A stretch of DNA of 64,000 nt from Nakamurella alba (GTDB lineage: Bacteria > Actinomycetota > Actinomycetes > Mycobacteriales > Nakamurellaceae): the NCBI RefSeq assembly GCF_009707545.1, contig NZ_WLYK01000001.1, positions 620,001 to 684,000 of the forward strand, in the 5' to 3' direction. Numbering within the stretch: position 1 is the first letter of the stretch; each line of letters opens with the position of its first letter. The position numbers were made by a program, and so were the translations under genes. Shown piece by piece: positions 1 to 10,058 of the stretch. The notes beneath the pieces were generated by a model. The model saw only the letters and a list, made by a program, of their open reading frames with translations. It was not told where the DNA came from and searched no databases.

Positions 1-99
1 CCATGGTTCTCGGATGGACCACCCACGCCGCTGACGAGCGCGCGTGGTGCCATCCACGCTGACAACGGCGGCACGCCGACACGACGAACGGACGGGGCG

Positions 100-810
100 A
101 TGACGGGTCAGGCCAAGTTGCTGGTGGTGGACGACGAGCCGTCCCTGCAGGACATCGTCGCCACCTCGATGCGGTTCCTCGGGTACCAGGTGAGCGTCGC
201 CGGGTCCGGTCGGGAGGCCGTGCGGATGGCCGGCGAGGTGCAGCCCGACCTGATCATCCTGGACGTGATGCTGCCCGACTTCGACGGGCTCGAGGTGATG
301 CGCCGGGTGCGCGCCGCCGGGATCGACGCCGGCGTGGTCTTCCTGTCGGCGATGGACACCCCGAAGGACAAGGTGGCCGGCCTGACCGCGGGCGGCGACG
401 ACTACGTCACCAAGCCGTTCGGCCTGGAGGAGCTGGCCGCGCGGGTCAGCGCGGTGCTGCGCCGGGTCCGGCCGGACGAGAGCGGCGAGTCCCTGCTCAG
501 GGTCGGCGATCTCGAGCTGGATCCGGAGACCTACCAGGTCACCCGCGGTGGCCGGGTCATCGAGCTGGCGCCGACCGAGTACAAGATGTTGCGCTACCTG
601 ATGATCAACGCGAACGTCGTGCTGTCCCGCCAGCAGTTGCTCGACGCGGTGTGGGGCACCGACTTCTACGGTGACGACTCGGTCGTCGCGACCTACATCT
701 CGTACCTGCGCCGCAAGGTCGACGCGCCGGAGCCGGACGGCACGGCCGTGGAGCCGCTGATCCACACGCACCGCGGGTTCGGGTACGTGCTGCGCCCGCC
801 ACGCAGGTGA
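100..810 (+). CDS. OmpR/PhoB-family response regulator
   Basis: Cytoplasmic DNA-binding response regulator of 236 residues. The receiver domain covers about residues 5-120: acidic pair D11-D12, phosphoacceptor D55 (in ILDVMLP), S83, and K105 in VTKPF. The C-terminal winged helix (about 135-232) ends in the RGFGYVL signature of the OmpR class. The histidine kinase start codon overlaps its stop codon (GTGA), so the two are translationally coupled and almost certainly cognate. Domain order and length resemble PrrA/TcrA-type actinobacterial regulators, but the target genes cannot be read from sequence. No clear Shine-Dalgarno precedes the ATG; no other plausible in-frame start was preferred. Confidence 0.93.
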   Translation: MTGQAKLLVVDDEPSLQDIVATSMRFLGYQVSVAGSGREAVRMAGEVQPDLIILDVMLPDFDGLEVMRRVRAAGIDAGVVFLSAMDTPKDKVAGLTAGGDDYVTKPFGLEELAARVSAVLRRVRPDESGESLLRVGDLELDPETYQVTRGGRVIELAPTEYKMLRYLMINANVVLSRQQLLDAVWGTDFYGDDSVVATYISYLRRKVDAPEPDGTAVEPLIHTHRGFGYVLRPPRR

Positions 811-2342
811 ACCCCGGGGGTGCGGCGCCGGTGCCGCCTGGCCCGCCGGTGACGACCGTGGTGCCTCCGGCACCGTCCGTCGCGCCGCGCCGCTGGTCGA
901 TCCGGGCCCGCCTCACCGCGCTGATCGTGGGGCTGGCGGCGATCGGTCTGCTGGCCGTCGACGTCATGCTGCCGATCTACCTGCGGTCCGAGCTCATCGC
1001 CGATCGCGACCGCACCCTGGCCCGGGTGATCGACAGCCTGCCCGCCCGTGGCATCGACCTGACCTCCCTCGGCACCGTCGCCGCCGACAGCTCCCCGCTG
1101 CGCAGCGAGATCGGCTGGACGCTGGTCAGCGAATCCGGCTACGCCAAGGTGGTGGAGAGCCCGGCCCAGGACACCACCGCGAACCCGCTGGTGGGTCCGA
1201 CCCCTCCGGTGGGAACGGCGACCACGGTCGGCGACGCCAGCCGCCCGGGTGTCAGCTACCGGATCCTGGCGCTGCGTGTCGGCGACGACGTCGGCGGGCC
1301 CGTGTTCGCCAACCAGTACCTGGTGGCCTGGTCGCCGATCGACGACATCGCGGCCACCGTCCGGCGCCTGGTCTTCGTCGAGTTGCTGGTCACCGCAGGA
1401 CTTCTCGTGCTGCTCGGGACGATCTCGGCCTACATCGTGCGCCGCAACCTCAAACCGCTGCAGACCATGGCCGAGGCTGCCGACGCGATCCGGGGCGGTG
1501 ATCTGGAGCGCCGGGTGGACGAGCAGGACGCCGCCACCGAGATGGGCCGGTTGGGCTCCGCGTTCAACGGGATGCTCGACGGGATCGGCGATCTCGTCTC
1601 GGAGCGATCGCGGAACGAGGTGCGGCTCCGGCAGTTCATCGCCGACGCCTCGCACGAGCTGCGCACGCCCGTCGCGGCCGTACAGGGGTACGCGGATCTC
1701 TACCGGGCCGGTGCCCTGGTGGACGACAGCTCGGTCGGCCGGGCCATGGAACGGATGGGGTTCGAGGCGCGCCGGATGGGTGCGCTGGTCGAGGACCTGC
1801 TGACCCTGGTGCAGGCGGACGGGCCGGAGCGATCCGGTCGGGAGCCGGTGGAGCTGACCGAGCTGCTGGCCGGCGCCGTCGAGGACGCCCGGGCGATCGA
1901 CGCCACCCGGAGCTGGGAGTTCACCACGCCCGGGGCGCGGGTCACCGTGGCCGGCGACCGGATGCGGCTGCACCAGCTCTTCGCCAACCTGCTCGCCAAC
2001 GTCCGGACCCACACCCCGGCCGGTACCACCACCCAGGTGTCCGTCCTGCCCGGTCCCGACAAGGTGGCGGTCACCGTCGCCGACAACGGGCCGGGTGTCG
2101 CCGAGGAGAGCCTGCCCCGGCTCTTCGACCGGTTCTTCCGCGAGGACCCCTCCCGCAGCCGCGAGAAGGGCGGCACCGGCCTTGGCCTGTCCATCGTCGC
2201 GGCGATCGTCCGCACCCACGGCGGCGAGGTCATGGCCTCCCGCTCCCGGGCCGGTGGCCTCGCCGTCACCGTCGTCCTCCCCAAGGCCGTCGGCACCGCC
2301 GCCGTCCCGCGTTCCGCGCCGCCGGTGGTGGAGGCGGACTGA
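807..2342 (+). CDS. Two-component sensor histidine kinase
   Basis: Membrane sensor kinase of 511 residues, partner of the upstream regulator. A proline-rich N-terminus is followed by one transmembrane segment (about 34-57), an extracytoplasmic sensor region (about 58-184) and a second transmembrane segment (about 186-209). A HAMP segment, the HisKA dimerisation helix with phospho-acceptor H283 in DASHELRTP, and the HATPase domain follow; the N box (NLLANVRTH), G1 box (DNGPGV) and G2 box (GTGLGLSI) are all visible. It starts with GTG inside the stop of the regulator gene. The sensor region has no domain I recognise, so the stimulus is unknown. Confidence 0.93.
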   Translation: MNPGGAAPVPPGPPVTTVVPPAPSVAPRRWSIRARLTALIVGLAAIGLLAVDVMLPIYLRSELIADRDRTLARVIDSLPARGIDLTSLGTVAADSSPLRSEIGWTLVSESGYAKVVESPAQDTTANPLVGPTPPVGTATTVGDASRPGVSYRILALRVGDDVGGPVFANQYLVAWSPIDDIAATVRRLVFVELLVTAGLLVLLGTISAYIVRRNLKPLQTMAEAADAIRGGDLERRVDEQDAATEMGRLGSAFNGMLDGIGDLVSERSRNEVRLRQFIADASHELRTPVAAVQGYADLYRAGALVDDSSVGRAMERMGFEARRMGALVEDLLTLVQADGPERSGREPVELTELLAGAVEDARAIDATRSWEFTTPGARVTVAGDRMRLHQLFANLLANVRTHTPAGTTTQVSVLPGPDKVAVTVADNGPGVAEESLPRLFDRFFREDPSRSREKGGTGLGLSIVAAIVRTHGGEVMASRSRAGGLAVTVVLPKAVGTAAVPRSAPPVVEAD

Positions 2343-2588
2343 TCCGTCCCCTCCGCGAAACACAATCTTCATCCGAATGTTCGCGTGTTCGACCGGATCT
2401 CGCGGGCGTGGGGCGTAACGTCCGATTCGTGGACCGCGGCCCCCGCGGGCCACACGGGAGGCCCCGAATCGTGCCAGTGCTCACAGCAGCGCTCGACGAG
2501 GGGGCCGGTACCGGGCCCTTTCGGGGAACCGCCGGCCTCACCCTCGCCAGTGTGGGTGCGCGTACCAGCGCCCACAGAGGAGTTGCAC

Positions 2589-3920
2589 GTGGTCACACGC
2601 CGTCCCGCCGCTGATCAGGCCGGTCGCCGCACGTACGTCATCGACACCTCCGTGCTGCTGTCGGATCCCTGGGCCCTCACCCGGTTCGCCGAACACGAAG
2701 TGGTGCTGCCGCTCGTGGTCATCTCCGAACTCGAGGGCAAGCGGCATCACCCCGAGCTCGGGTACTTCGCGCGGCAGGCGCTGCGCATCCTGGACGACCT
2801 GCGGATCTCGCACGGCCGGCTGGACGCGCCGGTGCCGGTCGGCGATGCCGGGGGCACCCTCCATGTCGAGCTCAACCACACGGACCCGTCGGTGCTGCCG
2901 GCCGGATTCCGCACCGACAGCAACGACTCGCGCATCCTGGCCTGCGCGCTGAACCTGGCGGCGGAGAAGACGCCCGGTTCGGTGACCCTGGTGTCCAAGG
3001 ACATGCCGCTGCGGGTCAAGGCCTCCGCGGTCGGTCTGCCGGCCGACGAGTACCGCGGGCAGGACGTCGTGCCGTCCGGCTGGACCGGGATGGCCGAGGT
3101 CGAGGTCGCCACCGAGCAGCTCGACACGCTGTTCGCCTCCGGTCTGATCGACGTCGACGCGGCCCGGGAACTGCCGTGCCACACGGGTGTGAAGCTGGTC
3201 GGGCCGTCGGGTTCGGCGCTGGGCCGCGTGACCGCGGGGAAGCAGGTCAGGCTGGTCCGCGGCGAGCGCGAGGCGTTCGGCCTGCGCGGCCGGTCGGCGG
3301 AGCAGCGCATCGCGCTGGACCTGCTGATGGACGACGAGGTCGGGATCGTGTCGCTCGGCGGCCGTGCCGGCACCGGCAAGTCCGCGCTGGCCCTGTGCGC
3401 CGGCCTCGAGCTGGTGATGGAGCGGCGCACGCACCGCAAGGTCGTGGTCTTCCGCCCGCTGTACGCCGTCGGCGGCCAGGAACTGGGCTACCTGCCCGGC
3501 AGCGAGGGCGAGAAGATGCAGCCCTGGGCGCAGGCGGTGTTCGACACCCTGTCCGCGACGGCGTCGCCGCAGGTCATCGAAGAGGTCATCGCCCGCGGGA
3601 TGCTCGAGGTGCTCCCGCTCACGCACATCCGCGGCCGTTCCCTGCACGACTCCTTCGTGATCGTCGACGAGGCCCAGTCGCTGGAGCGCAACGTCCTGCT
3701 CACCGTGCTGTCCCGGCTCGGCACCAACTCGCGGGTCGTGCTGACCCACGACGTCGCGCAGCGGGACAACCTCCGGGTCGGCCGGCACGACGGCGTGGCC
3801 GCCGTGATCGAGGCGCTCAAAGGTCATCCGCTCTTCGCGCACGTCACGCTGACCCGCTCCGAGCGCTCGCCCATCGCCGCGCTGGTCACCGAGATGCTGG
3901 AGCTGCCCGACCAGTCGTGA
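2589..3920 (+). CDS. PIN-PhoH family ATPase/ribonuclease-like protein
   Basis: A 443-residue fusion of a PIN nuclease-like domain and a PhoH ATPase, a common actinobacterial architecture (PhoH2/YlaK type). The PIN domain (about 14-150) shows D19 in YVIDTS, an acidic ISELEGKR motif and SNDSRILA. The PhoH domain has Walker A GRAGTGKS at about 258-266 and Walker B VIVDEAQS at about 357-363. The GTG at 2589 was chosen because AGAGGAG sits 6 nt upstream and because the frame before it has no conserved character; the open frame itself extends back to 2385. Proposed family role is RNA-directed ATPase/RNase activity; the physiological substrate is unknown. About 245 nt without a gene separate it from the kinase; I saw only a possible TAACGT -10 at 2416. 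Confidence 0.88.
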   Translation: MVTRRPAADQAGRRTYVIDTSVLLSDPWALTRFAEHEVVLPLVVISELEGKRHHPELGYFARQALRILDDLRISHGRLDAPVPVGDAGGTLHVELNHTDPSVLPAGFRTDSNDSRILACALNLAAEKTPGSVTLVSKDMPLRVKASAVGLPADEYRGQDVVPSGWTGMAEVEVATEQLDTLFASGLIDVDAARELPCHTGVKLVGPSGSALGRVTAGKQVRLVRGEREAFGLRGRSAEQRIALDLLMDDEVGIVSLGGRAGTGKSALALCAGLELVMERRTHRKVVVFRPLYAVGGQELGYLPGSEGEKMQPWAQAVFDTLSATASPQVIEEVIARGMLEVLPLTHIRGRSLHDSFVIVDEAQSLERNVLLTVLSRLGTNSRVVLTHDVAQRDNLRVGRHDGVAAVIEALKGHPLFAHVTLTRSERSPIAALVTEMLELPDQS

Positions 3921-4012
3921 CCCGCATGTGATCGAGATCGTGACCGATCCGTTCCGGCCCGGCCGGGGGCGGTCGTCGTGTTCCGCGGCATGTGTACGGG
4001 AGAATGATCCCC

Positions 4013-5995
4013 GTGACTGCGAAGCATCGACCCGCTCCCGGCCCCCGGGCGGCGGCGCTGGGCGCCGTGATCTCGGTGGCCGCGCTGCTCGTCGGGCTCG
4101 CGCTCCCGGCGGCCGGTTCGGCGCCCGCAGCGGCACCCGCACCGGGCATCGGCGCTGTACAGGCCGCTGCGCCCGCGCCGGGCAGCACGACCGCCGGGGA
4201 TCTGACGCTCACCGCCGACCCGGCCACCGAGGTCTCCCCGGACGGCTCCATCGCGGTCACCGGGTCCGGGTTCGACCGCGGCAAGCCGCTGTTCCTCGCC
4301 GTCTGCCCGATCCAGGGTGACGAGGTCGGGGACCGTTCCGGCTGCATGGGCGGCTCGGTGCCCGATGCCAACGAGTCCGATTCCTGGGCCTACGTCACCC
4401 GGAACGGCGCCGACACGCCCGAGGGCGGCGGCGTCACCGCGCGCTACGACGCGCGTGGCGGGTTCGAGCTCGACCTCGACATGACCGTCGGTGAACTCAA
4501 CTGCGCCACCACCGCCTGCGGGCTGGTCACCGCGTACGAGGACGGCGGCGGACAGGTCGTCCTGCCGCTCACCTTCGCCGCCGCCGAGGGGCAGGCGCCT
4601 GCCGCCGAGAGCAGCTCGACCTCGTCGGAGAGCAGTTCGACCAGTTCCGCACCCCCGACCACCTCCACCAGCGCCTCCCCGCCGCGCACCGTCGAGGCGC
4701 TCACGGTGGAGAGCCCATCGGTGCAGGCCGGACGCCCGCAGGAGGTCATCTTCGCCGGGTTCATGGCGGGAGAGACCGTCGCCGTGACGCTGTACTCCGA
4801 CCCGATCACGCTGCCGTCGGTCACCGCCGACGAGGACGGCGTGGTCCGGGTGACCTTCGACGTGCCGACCGATCTGCCCGCCGGTACGCACATCCTGCAG
4901 GTCGTCGGTAGCCGGACCCGGACCACCGGTGTCGCCCGGTTCGTGGTCACCGCCATCCCGACCACCTCGTCGTCCCCGACCACCTCCTCCACGCCGACCA
5001 CGTCCTCGTCGTCGAGTTCGGCGAGCAGCAGTTCCTCGTCCACCTCCAGCAGCACGTCGAGTCCGACGACCTCGTCGATCCCGACCACCTCGTCCGCCAC
5101 CAGCAGCGCCGCACCGCCGGTGACGCCGACCGGCTCCAGCTCGCGACCGGTCTGGCCGTGGTTCGTGCTGGCCGCGATCGTGCTGATCTGGGCCGGCATC
5201 GGCATTTTCTTCTGGCGCCGTCGGGTGGCCCGGCGGCGGGACGACGGCGACGACGGCGGCCGGTACGCCTATGCCTCCGATCCGGACCCGGACCCCGTCG
5301 GACCGGACACCTCCGACCTGCCCACCACCGCGCTGCCACCGGAGCCGGGTTGGGAGCACCCGGACCACCCGCAGCTGTTCTCCGGTCAGAACTACCGCTG
5401 GCCCGGTGAGGCGACCGCGCCCGGGATCGAGGGAGAGCCACCGACCCAGCAGCTCCCGCCCACGGCCCGGCCGACCGAGCAGATCCCGCCGATGGCGCGC
5501 CCGACCGAGCAGCTCCCGCCGTCGGGGTACGTGCCACCCTCGGGTCCGACCCCGGCCGCGCGTCCGTTCGAGCCGCCGACCCAGCAGCGGCCGCCGACCG
5601 GCCCGACCCCGGCCGCGCCGCCGACCACCGGTGCCACGCCTGCTGTCCCGCCGACCGGCCCGACCCCGGCCGCGCCGCCGACCACCGGTGCCACGCCTGC
5701 TGTCCCGCCGACCACCGGTGCGACGCCCACGGTCCCGCCGACCGGTCCGGCTCCGGCCGCGTCCCCGACCACCGGGGCCACCCCGGCGGTGCCGCCTGTA
5801 ACCGGTCCGACACCGACCGCCGGTCCGACACCAAGCACCGGTCCGACACCGACGGCCCCGCCGACCGGGCCGCAGCATGCGATCCGGCCCGATCCGGACT
5901 CCGGCCCGCCCACCTCCCAGTGGCGCCCGGAGGTCGACGAGTTCGACGAGGACGAGAACGGCGACGAGCCGCCGCGGGGCCGGCACAGCCGCTGA
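4013..5995 (+). CDS. Membrane-anchored surface protein, Ser/Thr-rich stalk and Pro-rich tail
   Basis: About 660 residues. A cleavable-type signal peptide (hydrophobic AALGAVISVAALLVGLAL) is followed by an immunoglobulin-like domain resembling the neocarzinostatin fold (about 60-190, with disulfide-type cysteines), a Ser/Thr spacer, a second beta-rich domain (about 225-310) and a long Ser/Thr stalk. A single transmembrane helix lies at about 382-402, closed by an RRRVARRR stop-transfer. Unusually, about 250 residues follow the membrane segment, largely Pro/Thr repeats, and would be cytoplasmic. GTG 4013 is preferred (GGGAGA 9 nt upstream); ATG 4004 is possible. There is no LPXTG motif. Function unknown; a surface or adhesion role is inference. 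Confidence 0.75.
   Translation: MTAKHRPAPGPRAAALGAVISVAALLVGLALPAAGSAPAAAPAPGIGAVQAAAPAPGSTTAGDLTLTADPATEVSPDGSIAVTGSGFDRGKPLFLAVCPIQGDEVGDRSGCMGGSVPDANESDSWAYVTRNGADTPEGGGVTARYDARGGFELDLDMTVGELNCATTACGLVTAYEDGGGQVVLPLTFAAAEGQAPAAESSSTSSESSSTSSAPPTTSTSASPPRTVEALTVESPSVQAGRPQEVIFAGFMAGETVAVTLYSDPITLPSVTADEDGVVRVTFDVPTDLPAGTHILQVVGSRTRTTGVARFVVTAIPTTSSSPTTSSTPTTSSSSSSASSSSSSTSSSTSSPTTSSIPTTSSATSSAAPPVTPTGSSSRPVWPWFVLAAIVLIWAGIGIFFWRRRVARRRDDGDDGGRYAYASDPDPDPVGPDTSDLPTTALPPEPGWEHPDHPQLFSGQNYRWPGEATAPGIEGEPPTQQLPPTARPTEQIPPMARPTEQLPPSGYVPPSGPTPAARPFEPPTQQRPPTGPTPAAPPTTGATPAVPPTGPTPAAPPTTGATPAVPPTTGATPTVPPTGPAPAASPTTGATPAVPPVTGPTPTAGPTPSTGPTPTAPPTGPQHAIRPDPDSGPPTSQWRPEVDEFDEDENGDEPPRGRHSR
5590..5870 (+). 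repeat. In-frame Pro/Thr-rich coding repeats
   Basis: Repeating coding units of the type PPTTGATPAV and PPTGPTPAA, two of them near-identical at DNA level (about 5605-5645 and 5655-5705). They form the low-complexity tail of the surface protein and could vary in copy number by slippage. Confidence 0.8.
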
Positions 5996-6038
5996 CCGCC
6001 ACCCGACGTCGATGGGAATTTTCTCGGCCAGGACGGAA

Positions 6039-6317
6039 CTGGTGCGGTGGGCCACGTGGGGCGTGGCTGACGGCAACGGATCCGTTGGCGTTCGGGTGCC
6101 GGTGTGGCTGCGCGGGGCGGTGTCGGCCTGGTCGACGTGTCGTCCCGAGCGGATCTGGTGCGGTGGGCCACGTAGAACATGGCTGATGGCAACGGATCCG
6201 GTGGTGTTCGGGTGCCGGTGTGGCTGTCCGGGGCGGGTTGTCGACCTGGTCGACGTGTCGTCCCGAGCGGATCTGGTGCGGTGGGCCACGTAGAACGTGG
6301 CTGATGGCAACGGATCT
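6039..6317. repeat. Intergenic tandem repeat, about 117-bp period, 2.4 copies
   Basis: Copies begin at 6039, 6155 and 6273, each with CTGGTGCGGTGGGCCACGT; the third is truncated at about 6317. Each unit contains TGGCTGAYGGCAACGGATC and, in the full copies, TTCGGGTGCCGGTGTGGCTG. It fills most of the 413-bp gap between the convergent surface-protein and fumarase genes. No convincing coding frame conserved across copies was seen. Confidence 0.9.
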
Positions 6318-6353
6318 CATCCGAACACGGAAGACCGACCCGGAGACGACGAT

Positions 6354-6382
6354 ACCCCGCGACGCACAGGGCGTCGCGGGGT
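6354..6382. terminator. Bidirectional rho-independent-like terminator
   Basis: A perfect 12-bp stem (ACCCCGCGACGC pairing with GCGTCGCGGGGT) with a 5-nt loop, between the convergent surface-protein and fumarase genes. There is no U-tract, as is usual in high-GC actinobacteria. Confidence 0.8.
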
Positions 6383-6408
6383 GTCGCGGTGATCGACGTC
6401 CGGCCGGA

Positions 6409-7818
6409 TCAGGGGTGGGTCATGGACAGCACGTCGAGCGCGCTGTCCAGCTGCTCCTCGGAGAGGGTGCCGGAGGTGACGTGGCCGCGCTCGACGACGA
6501 CGGCCTTGATCGTCTTGCCCTCCTTGAGGGCCTGCTTGGCGACGGCCGCGGCCTCCTCGTACCCGATGTAGCGGTTGAGCGGGGTGACGATGGACGGCGA
6601 GGACTCCGCGTAGGCGAGGCACCGCTCGACGTCGGCGACGATCCCGGAGATGCAGCGATCGGCGAGCAGCCGGGAGACGTTGGCCAGCAGCCGGATCGAC
6701 TCGAGCAGGTTGTTGCCGATGACGGGCAGCATCACGTTGAGCTCGAAGGTGCCGCTGGCGCCCGCGAAGGCGACGGTGGCGTCGTTGCCGATGACCTGCG
6801 CGGCCACCATCAGCGTGGCCTCCGGCAGCACCGGGTTGACCTTGCCCGGCATGATCGACGAGCCCGGCTGCAGGTCGGGCAGGTGGATCTCGGCCAGACC
6901 GGCCCGCGGGCCCGATCCCATCCACCGGATGTCGTTGCAGATCTTCACCAGCGAGACGGCGACACTGCGCAGCTGGCCGGAGGTCTCGACCAGCCGGTCC
7001 ATCGCACCCTGCGCCTCGAAGTGGTTCCGGGCCTCGGTGAACGGCAGCCCGGTGACCGCGGCCAGGCGGGCGATCACGGCGGGGGAGAACCCGGGCGGCG
7101 TGTTGATGCCGGTGCCGACGGCCGTACCACCCAGCGGCAGCTCGGCCAGCCGGGGCAGCGAGGAGGTGAGACGCTCGACGCCGCCACGGATCTGGGCCGC
7201 GTAGCCGCCGAACTCCTGGCCCAGGGTGACCGGGGTGGCGTCCATCAGGTGGGTGCGGCCGGACTTCACCACGGTGGCCCACTCGGCGGCCTTGTCCTCC
7301 AGCGCGGCCGACAGGTACTCCAACGCCGGGATGAGGTCGGTGGTGACCGCCTCGGTCGCCGCCACGTGGATCGAGGTCGGGAAGACGTCGTTCGACGACT
7401 GCGAGCAGTTGACGTGGTCGTTGGGGTGCACCTTGCTGCCGAGCGCCTCGGTGGCGACGGTGCCGATGACCTCGTTTGCGTTCATGTTCGAGCTGGTGCC
7501 GGACCCGGTCTGGAACATGTCGATCGGGAAGTCGTCGTCGAACTCGCCCGCCGCGACCCGGTCGGCGGCCGCGGTGATCGCGCCGGCGATGGCCGGGTCG
7601 AGCCGACCCAGCTCGGCGTTCACGGCCGCGGCGGCCGACTTGATGAGGGCGAGGGCGCGGATCTGGCTGCGCTCGAGGGTGCGACCGGAGATCGGGAAGT
7701 TCTCGACGGCCCGCTGGGTCTGTGCCTGGTACTTGGCCGCTGCCGGCACCCGTACCTCACCCATGGTGTCGTGCTCGATGCGGTAGCCGGATTCGAACGC
7801 GCCGTTGTGTTCTGCCAT
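6409..7818 (-). CDS. fumC: Class II fumarate hydratase
   Basis: Cytosolic TCA-cycle enzyme interconverting fumarate and malate; 469 residues, the normal length for the oxygen-stable class II family. Family landmarks are present in order: [14 protein letters not shown] (substrate loop), [25 protein letters not shown] and the superfamily signature [18 protein letters not shown] -10 box lies 6 nt before the ATG, suggesting a leaderless transcript. It converges on the surface-protein gene across a shared terminator. Confidence 0.97.
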   Translation of the reverse strand: MAEHNGAFESGYRIEHDTMGEVRVPAAAKYQAQTQRAVENFPISGRTLERSQIRALALIKSAAAAVNAELGRLDPAIAGAITAAADRVAAGEFDDDFPIDMFQTGSGTSSNMNANEVIGTVATEALGSKVHPNDHVNCSQSSNDVFPTSIHVAATEAVTTDLIPALEYLSAALEDKAAEWATVVKSGRTHLMDATPVTLGQEFGGYAAQIRGGVERLTSSLPRLAELPLGGTAVGTGINTPPGFSPAVIARLAAVTGLPFTEARNHFEAQGAMDRLVETSGQLRSVAVSLVKICNDIRWMGSGPRAGLAEIHLPDLQPGSSIMPGKVNPVLPEATLMVAAQVIGNDATVAFAGASGTFELNVMLPVIGNNLLESIRLLANVSRLLADRCISGIVADVERCLAYAESSPSIVTPLNRYIGYEEAAAVAKQALKEGKTIKAVVVERGHVTSGTLSEEQLDSALDVLSMTHP

Positions 7819-7824
7819 GGGCTC

Positions 7825-7830
7825 ACGCTA
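7825..7830 (-). promoter_or_regulatory. -10 box of fumC (leaderless)
   Basis: TAGCGT read on the minus strand, 6 nt before the fumC ATG, so transcription would begin at or next to the start codon. Confidence 0.5.
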
Positions 7831-7899
7831 ACCGGGCAGGTCGCCGGGCGGCGAGCCGGCGAGGGCCGATCTTGCTCACAGCCGTGCGACCATGGGGAG

Positions 7900-8457
7900 G
7901 TGGCGGACCGGCGGAACAAGACGATGCGGGACATGGCGCTGTCCATGGGAGCGATCGTCGTGGTCGTGCTGCTGTTCGTCGGGATGTACGGGGGCTTCTC
8001 GTTCTCGCCCGGCCGGCCGTCCGACGACGGGGCCGTCGCGCCGACCGCCGATGTGGCGCTGGGCTTCTCGACCGCACAGCGGGTGGTCGGGTTCGACCCG
8101 CTGACCCCGGTCGACCTGCCCGCCGACTGGCACCCGAACTCCTTCACCACCACCCCGGTGGGCAGCCCGGACGGCCCGCCCACGGTGCGCGCCGGCTGGC
8201 TGACGCCGGACGGGGCCTTCATCACGCTGATCCAGTCGACCGGTTCGGTGGCAGAGGTGCAGTCCGCCGAGCTCGGCGCCATCGCACCGGTCAGCGGGCA
8301 GATCGACGCCGGTGGGGCGACCTGGCAGGTGACGACCGGCCGGCGCGACGAGATGGCCTGGATCCGCACCGCCGGCGGCCTGACGCTGCTGGTGACCGGG
8401 AGTGCTCCGGCCACCGACCTGCAGACCCTCGCCGATTCCATCGCCGGCCAGCAGTAG
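7900..8457 (+). CDS. DUF4245 family membrane-anchored protein
   Basis: About 185 residues. The N-terminal RRNKTMRDMALS motif followed by one transmembrane helix (about 14-31) and an exported domain of about 145 residues is the layout of the actinobacterial DUF4245 family, often encoded beside xseA/xseB or fumarase. The function of the family is unknown. GTG 7900 keeps the conserved RRNKT segment; ATG 7924 is the alternative and has a better-spaced GGCGGA upstream. It converges on xseB with only 11 bp between stop codons. Confidence 0.82.
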   Translation: MADRRNKTMRDMALSMGAIVVVVLLFVGMYGGFSFSPGRPSDDGAVAPTADVALGFSTAQRVVGFDPLTPVDLPADWHPNSFTTTPVGSPDGPPTVRAGWLTPDGAFITLIQSTGSVAEVQSAELGAIAPVSGQIDAGGATWQVTTGRRDEMAWIRTAGGLTLLVTGSAPATDLQTLADSIAGQQ

Positions 8458-8468
8458 CGACGCGCGAC

Positions 8469-8726
8469 TCAGTCGTCGCCGGCCTCGGCCAGCGCCGCCT
8501 CGACCCGCTCGCGGGCCCCGTCCAGGAACGTGGTGCAGACGCCGGCCAGATGCTCCCCGCGCTCCCAGAGCGCCAGGGATTCGTCGAGGGTGAGCCCGCC
8601 CTGCTCGAGCCGGCCGACGACCTCGGCGAGCTCGTCGCGGGCCTGCTCGTAGGTCGCTGCCCGGTCGGCCGTCCCGTCCGCCGGATCCGCACCGTTCCCG
8701 GTGGCCGGGGCCTTCCTCGCGCTCAT
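8469..8726 (-). CDS. xseB: Exodeoxyribonuclease VII small subunit
   Basis: 85-residue small subunit of exonuclease VII, which degrades single-stranded DNA together with XseA. The family core [34 protein letters not shown] lies at about 25-59 and is the conserved helical hairpin. Its ATG overlaps the TGA of xseA (ATGA), so translation is coupled to give matched subunits. A short Ala-rich N-terminus precedes the core and the acidic C-terminus is typical. Confidence 0.95.
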   Translation of the reverse strand: MSARKAPATGNGADPADGTADRAATYEQARDELAEVVGRLEQGGLTLDESLALWERGEHLAGVCTTFLDGARERVEAALAEAGDD

Positions 8727-10048
8727 CGAGCCGTGTCCTTCCCATGACTGCTGTCGGCCCCGAGCCCGGTGCCGGTTCCGTTCGTGGTTGCCCCGTCGGT
8801 CTCGCGGCCCCGGCTGGTCGCCAGCACCGCCCCGTCCGCCACCCTGATCCGCAGGTCCGTGCCCGCCGGGGCGTCCGCCGTCTCCCGGAGCACATGGCCG
8901 CCGTCCGGTCCGACGGCCTGGACGACGGCGTAGCCGCGGGCAAGGGTGGCCGCCGGTCCCAGCGCGGCGAGTTGGGCCCGGCGGTGGGCCAGGTCGCGCT
9001 CGCCGCGGTCCAGCACGGCAGTCACCACTCGGCGGGACCGGTCCAGCAACCGCCCGACGTCGTTCGACCTGGCCTGGAGTGGCCCGAACGGGTCGGCGAG
9101 CACGGCGGCCGAGGTCAACCGTGACAGCCGGGCGGTCTCCGTGGAGACCCAGCCGACCAGGGCGCGTCGCCCGCGCCCCCGCCACATCTCCACGGACCGG
9201 CGCTCGGCGTCGGCATCGGGCACGACCCGCTTGCCCGCATCGGTCGGGGTCGAGCAGCGCACGTCCGCGACGTCATCGACGATCGGGTGATCCGGTTCGT
9301 GGCCGATCGCGGAGACGACCGGGGTGCGGCAGTGCACCACGGCCCGGCACAGCGTCTCGTCGGAGAACGGCAGCAGGTCCTCGGTGCTGCCGCCGCCGCG
9401 GGCCAGCACGATCACCTCGACCTCGGGGTCGGCGTCCAGCCGCTGGAGCGCTTCGATCACCTGGGTGACCGCGAGAGAGCCTTGCACGGCGGCATTCTCG
9501 ATCCGGAAGCGGACCGCGGGCCAGCGGGCGCGGGCGTTGGCCAGCACGTCCGACTCGGCGGCGGACGCCCGCCCGGTGACCAGACCGACCACCTTCGGCA
9601 GGAACGGCAGGGCCTTCTTCAGCGCCGGGGAGGTGAGCCCCTCGGCGGCCAGCAGCTTGCGCAGGCGTTCCAACCGCACCAGCAGCTCGCCCAGGCCCAG
9701 CGGATGCATCTCGTCGACCTGGAACGCGAGCGAGCCGCGCTTCGCCCAGTAGCCGAACCGCCCGCGCACGACGACGCGCGCACCCTCGGCGCTGCGACCG
9801 GGCAGGTCCTCCAGGACGGCGCGGTGGCAGTTCACCGAGATCGACATGTCCACCGACGGGTCCCGCAGGGTCAGGTACGCCTGGTTGCCGCGTACCGACA
9901 CCTGCGCGATCTGGCCCTCGATCCAGGCCGGCGGGGCCTTCGCGATGTACTCGGTCATCCGCTGCGCGAGTGCCCGCACCGGCCACGGGTTCTCCCGGGT
10001 CGTCTCGCCGGCCTTCGTCGGCATCGGCCCCGGGCGGGCGGTCGTCAC
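8723..10048 (-). CDS. xseA: Exodeoxyribonuclease VII large subunit
   Basis: 441-residue catalytic subunit of exonuclease VII. An N-terminal OB-fold (about 20-115, with [22 protein letters not shown]) precedes the nuclease domain, which shows the family features [30 protein letters not shown] and SAIGHEPD. A coiled-coil-like region rich in Arg and Leu follows. It lies 10 bp downstream of the lipid-droplet-protein gene and overlaps xseB by 4 nt, forming a three-gene operon. The GTG at 10048 is used; ATG 10024 is an alternative. Confidence 0.95.
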   Translation of the reverse strand: MTTARPGPMPTKAGETTRENPWPVRALAQRMTEYIAKAPPAWIEGQIAQVSVRGNQAYLTLRDPSVDMSISVNCHRAVLEDLPGRSAEGARVVVRGRFGYWAKRGSLAFQVDEMHPLGLGELLVRLERLRKLLAAEGLTSPALKKALPFLPKVVGLVTGRASAAESDVLANARARWPAVRFRIENAAVQGSLAVTQVIEALQRLDADPEVEVIVLARGGGSTEDLLPFSDETLCRAVVHCRTPVVSAIGHEPDHPIVDDVADVRCSTPTDAGKRVVPDADAERRSVEMWRGRGRRALVGWVSTETARLSRLTSAAVLADPFGPLQARSNDVGRLLDRSRRVVTAVLDRGERDLAHRRAQLAALGPAATLARGYAVVQAVGPDGGHVLRETADAPAGTDLRIRVADGAVLATSRGRETDGATTNGTGTGLGADSSHGKDTAR

Positions 10049-10058
10049 CGGTCGGCCG

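Noticed and set aside
693-2453. 586-codon minus-strand frame opposite the histidine kinase
   Set aside because: Shadow of a gene with complete kinase motifs on the other strand.
3824-6310. 828-codon minus-strand frame opposite the surface protein
   Set aside because: Arg/Gly repeats mirror the Pro/Thr codons of the true gene; no domain.
6039-6317. CRISPR array
   Set aside because: The period is about 117 bp with no short repeat/spacer alternation and no cas genes.
6220-7899. Long N-terminal extension of the DUF4245 frame
   Set aside because: It is antisense to fumarase; only the part from 7900 has family features.
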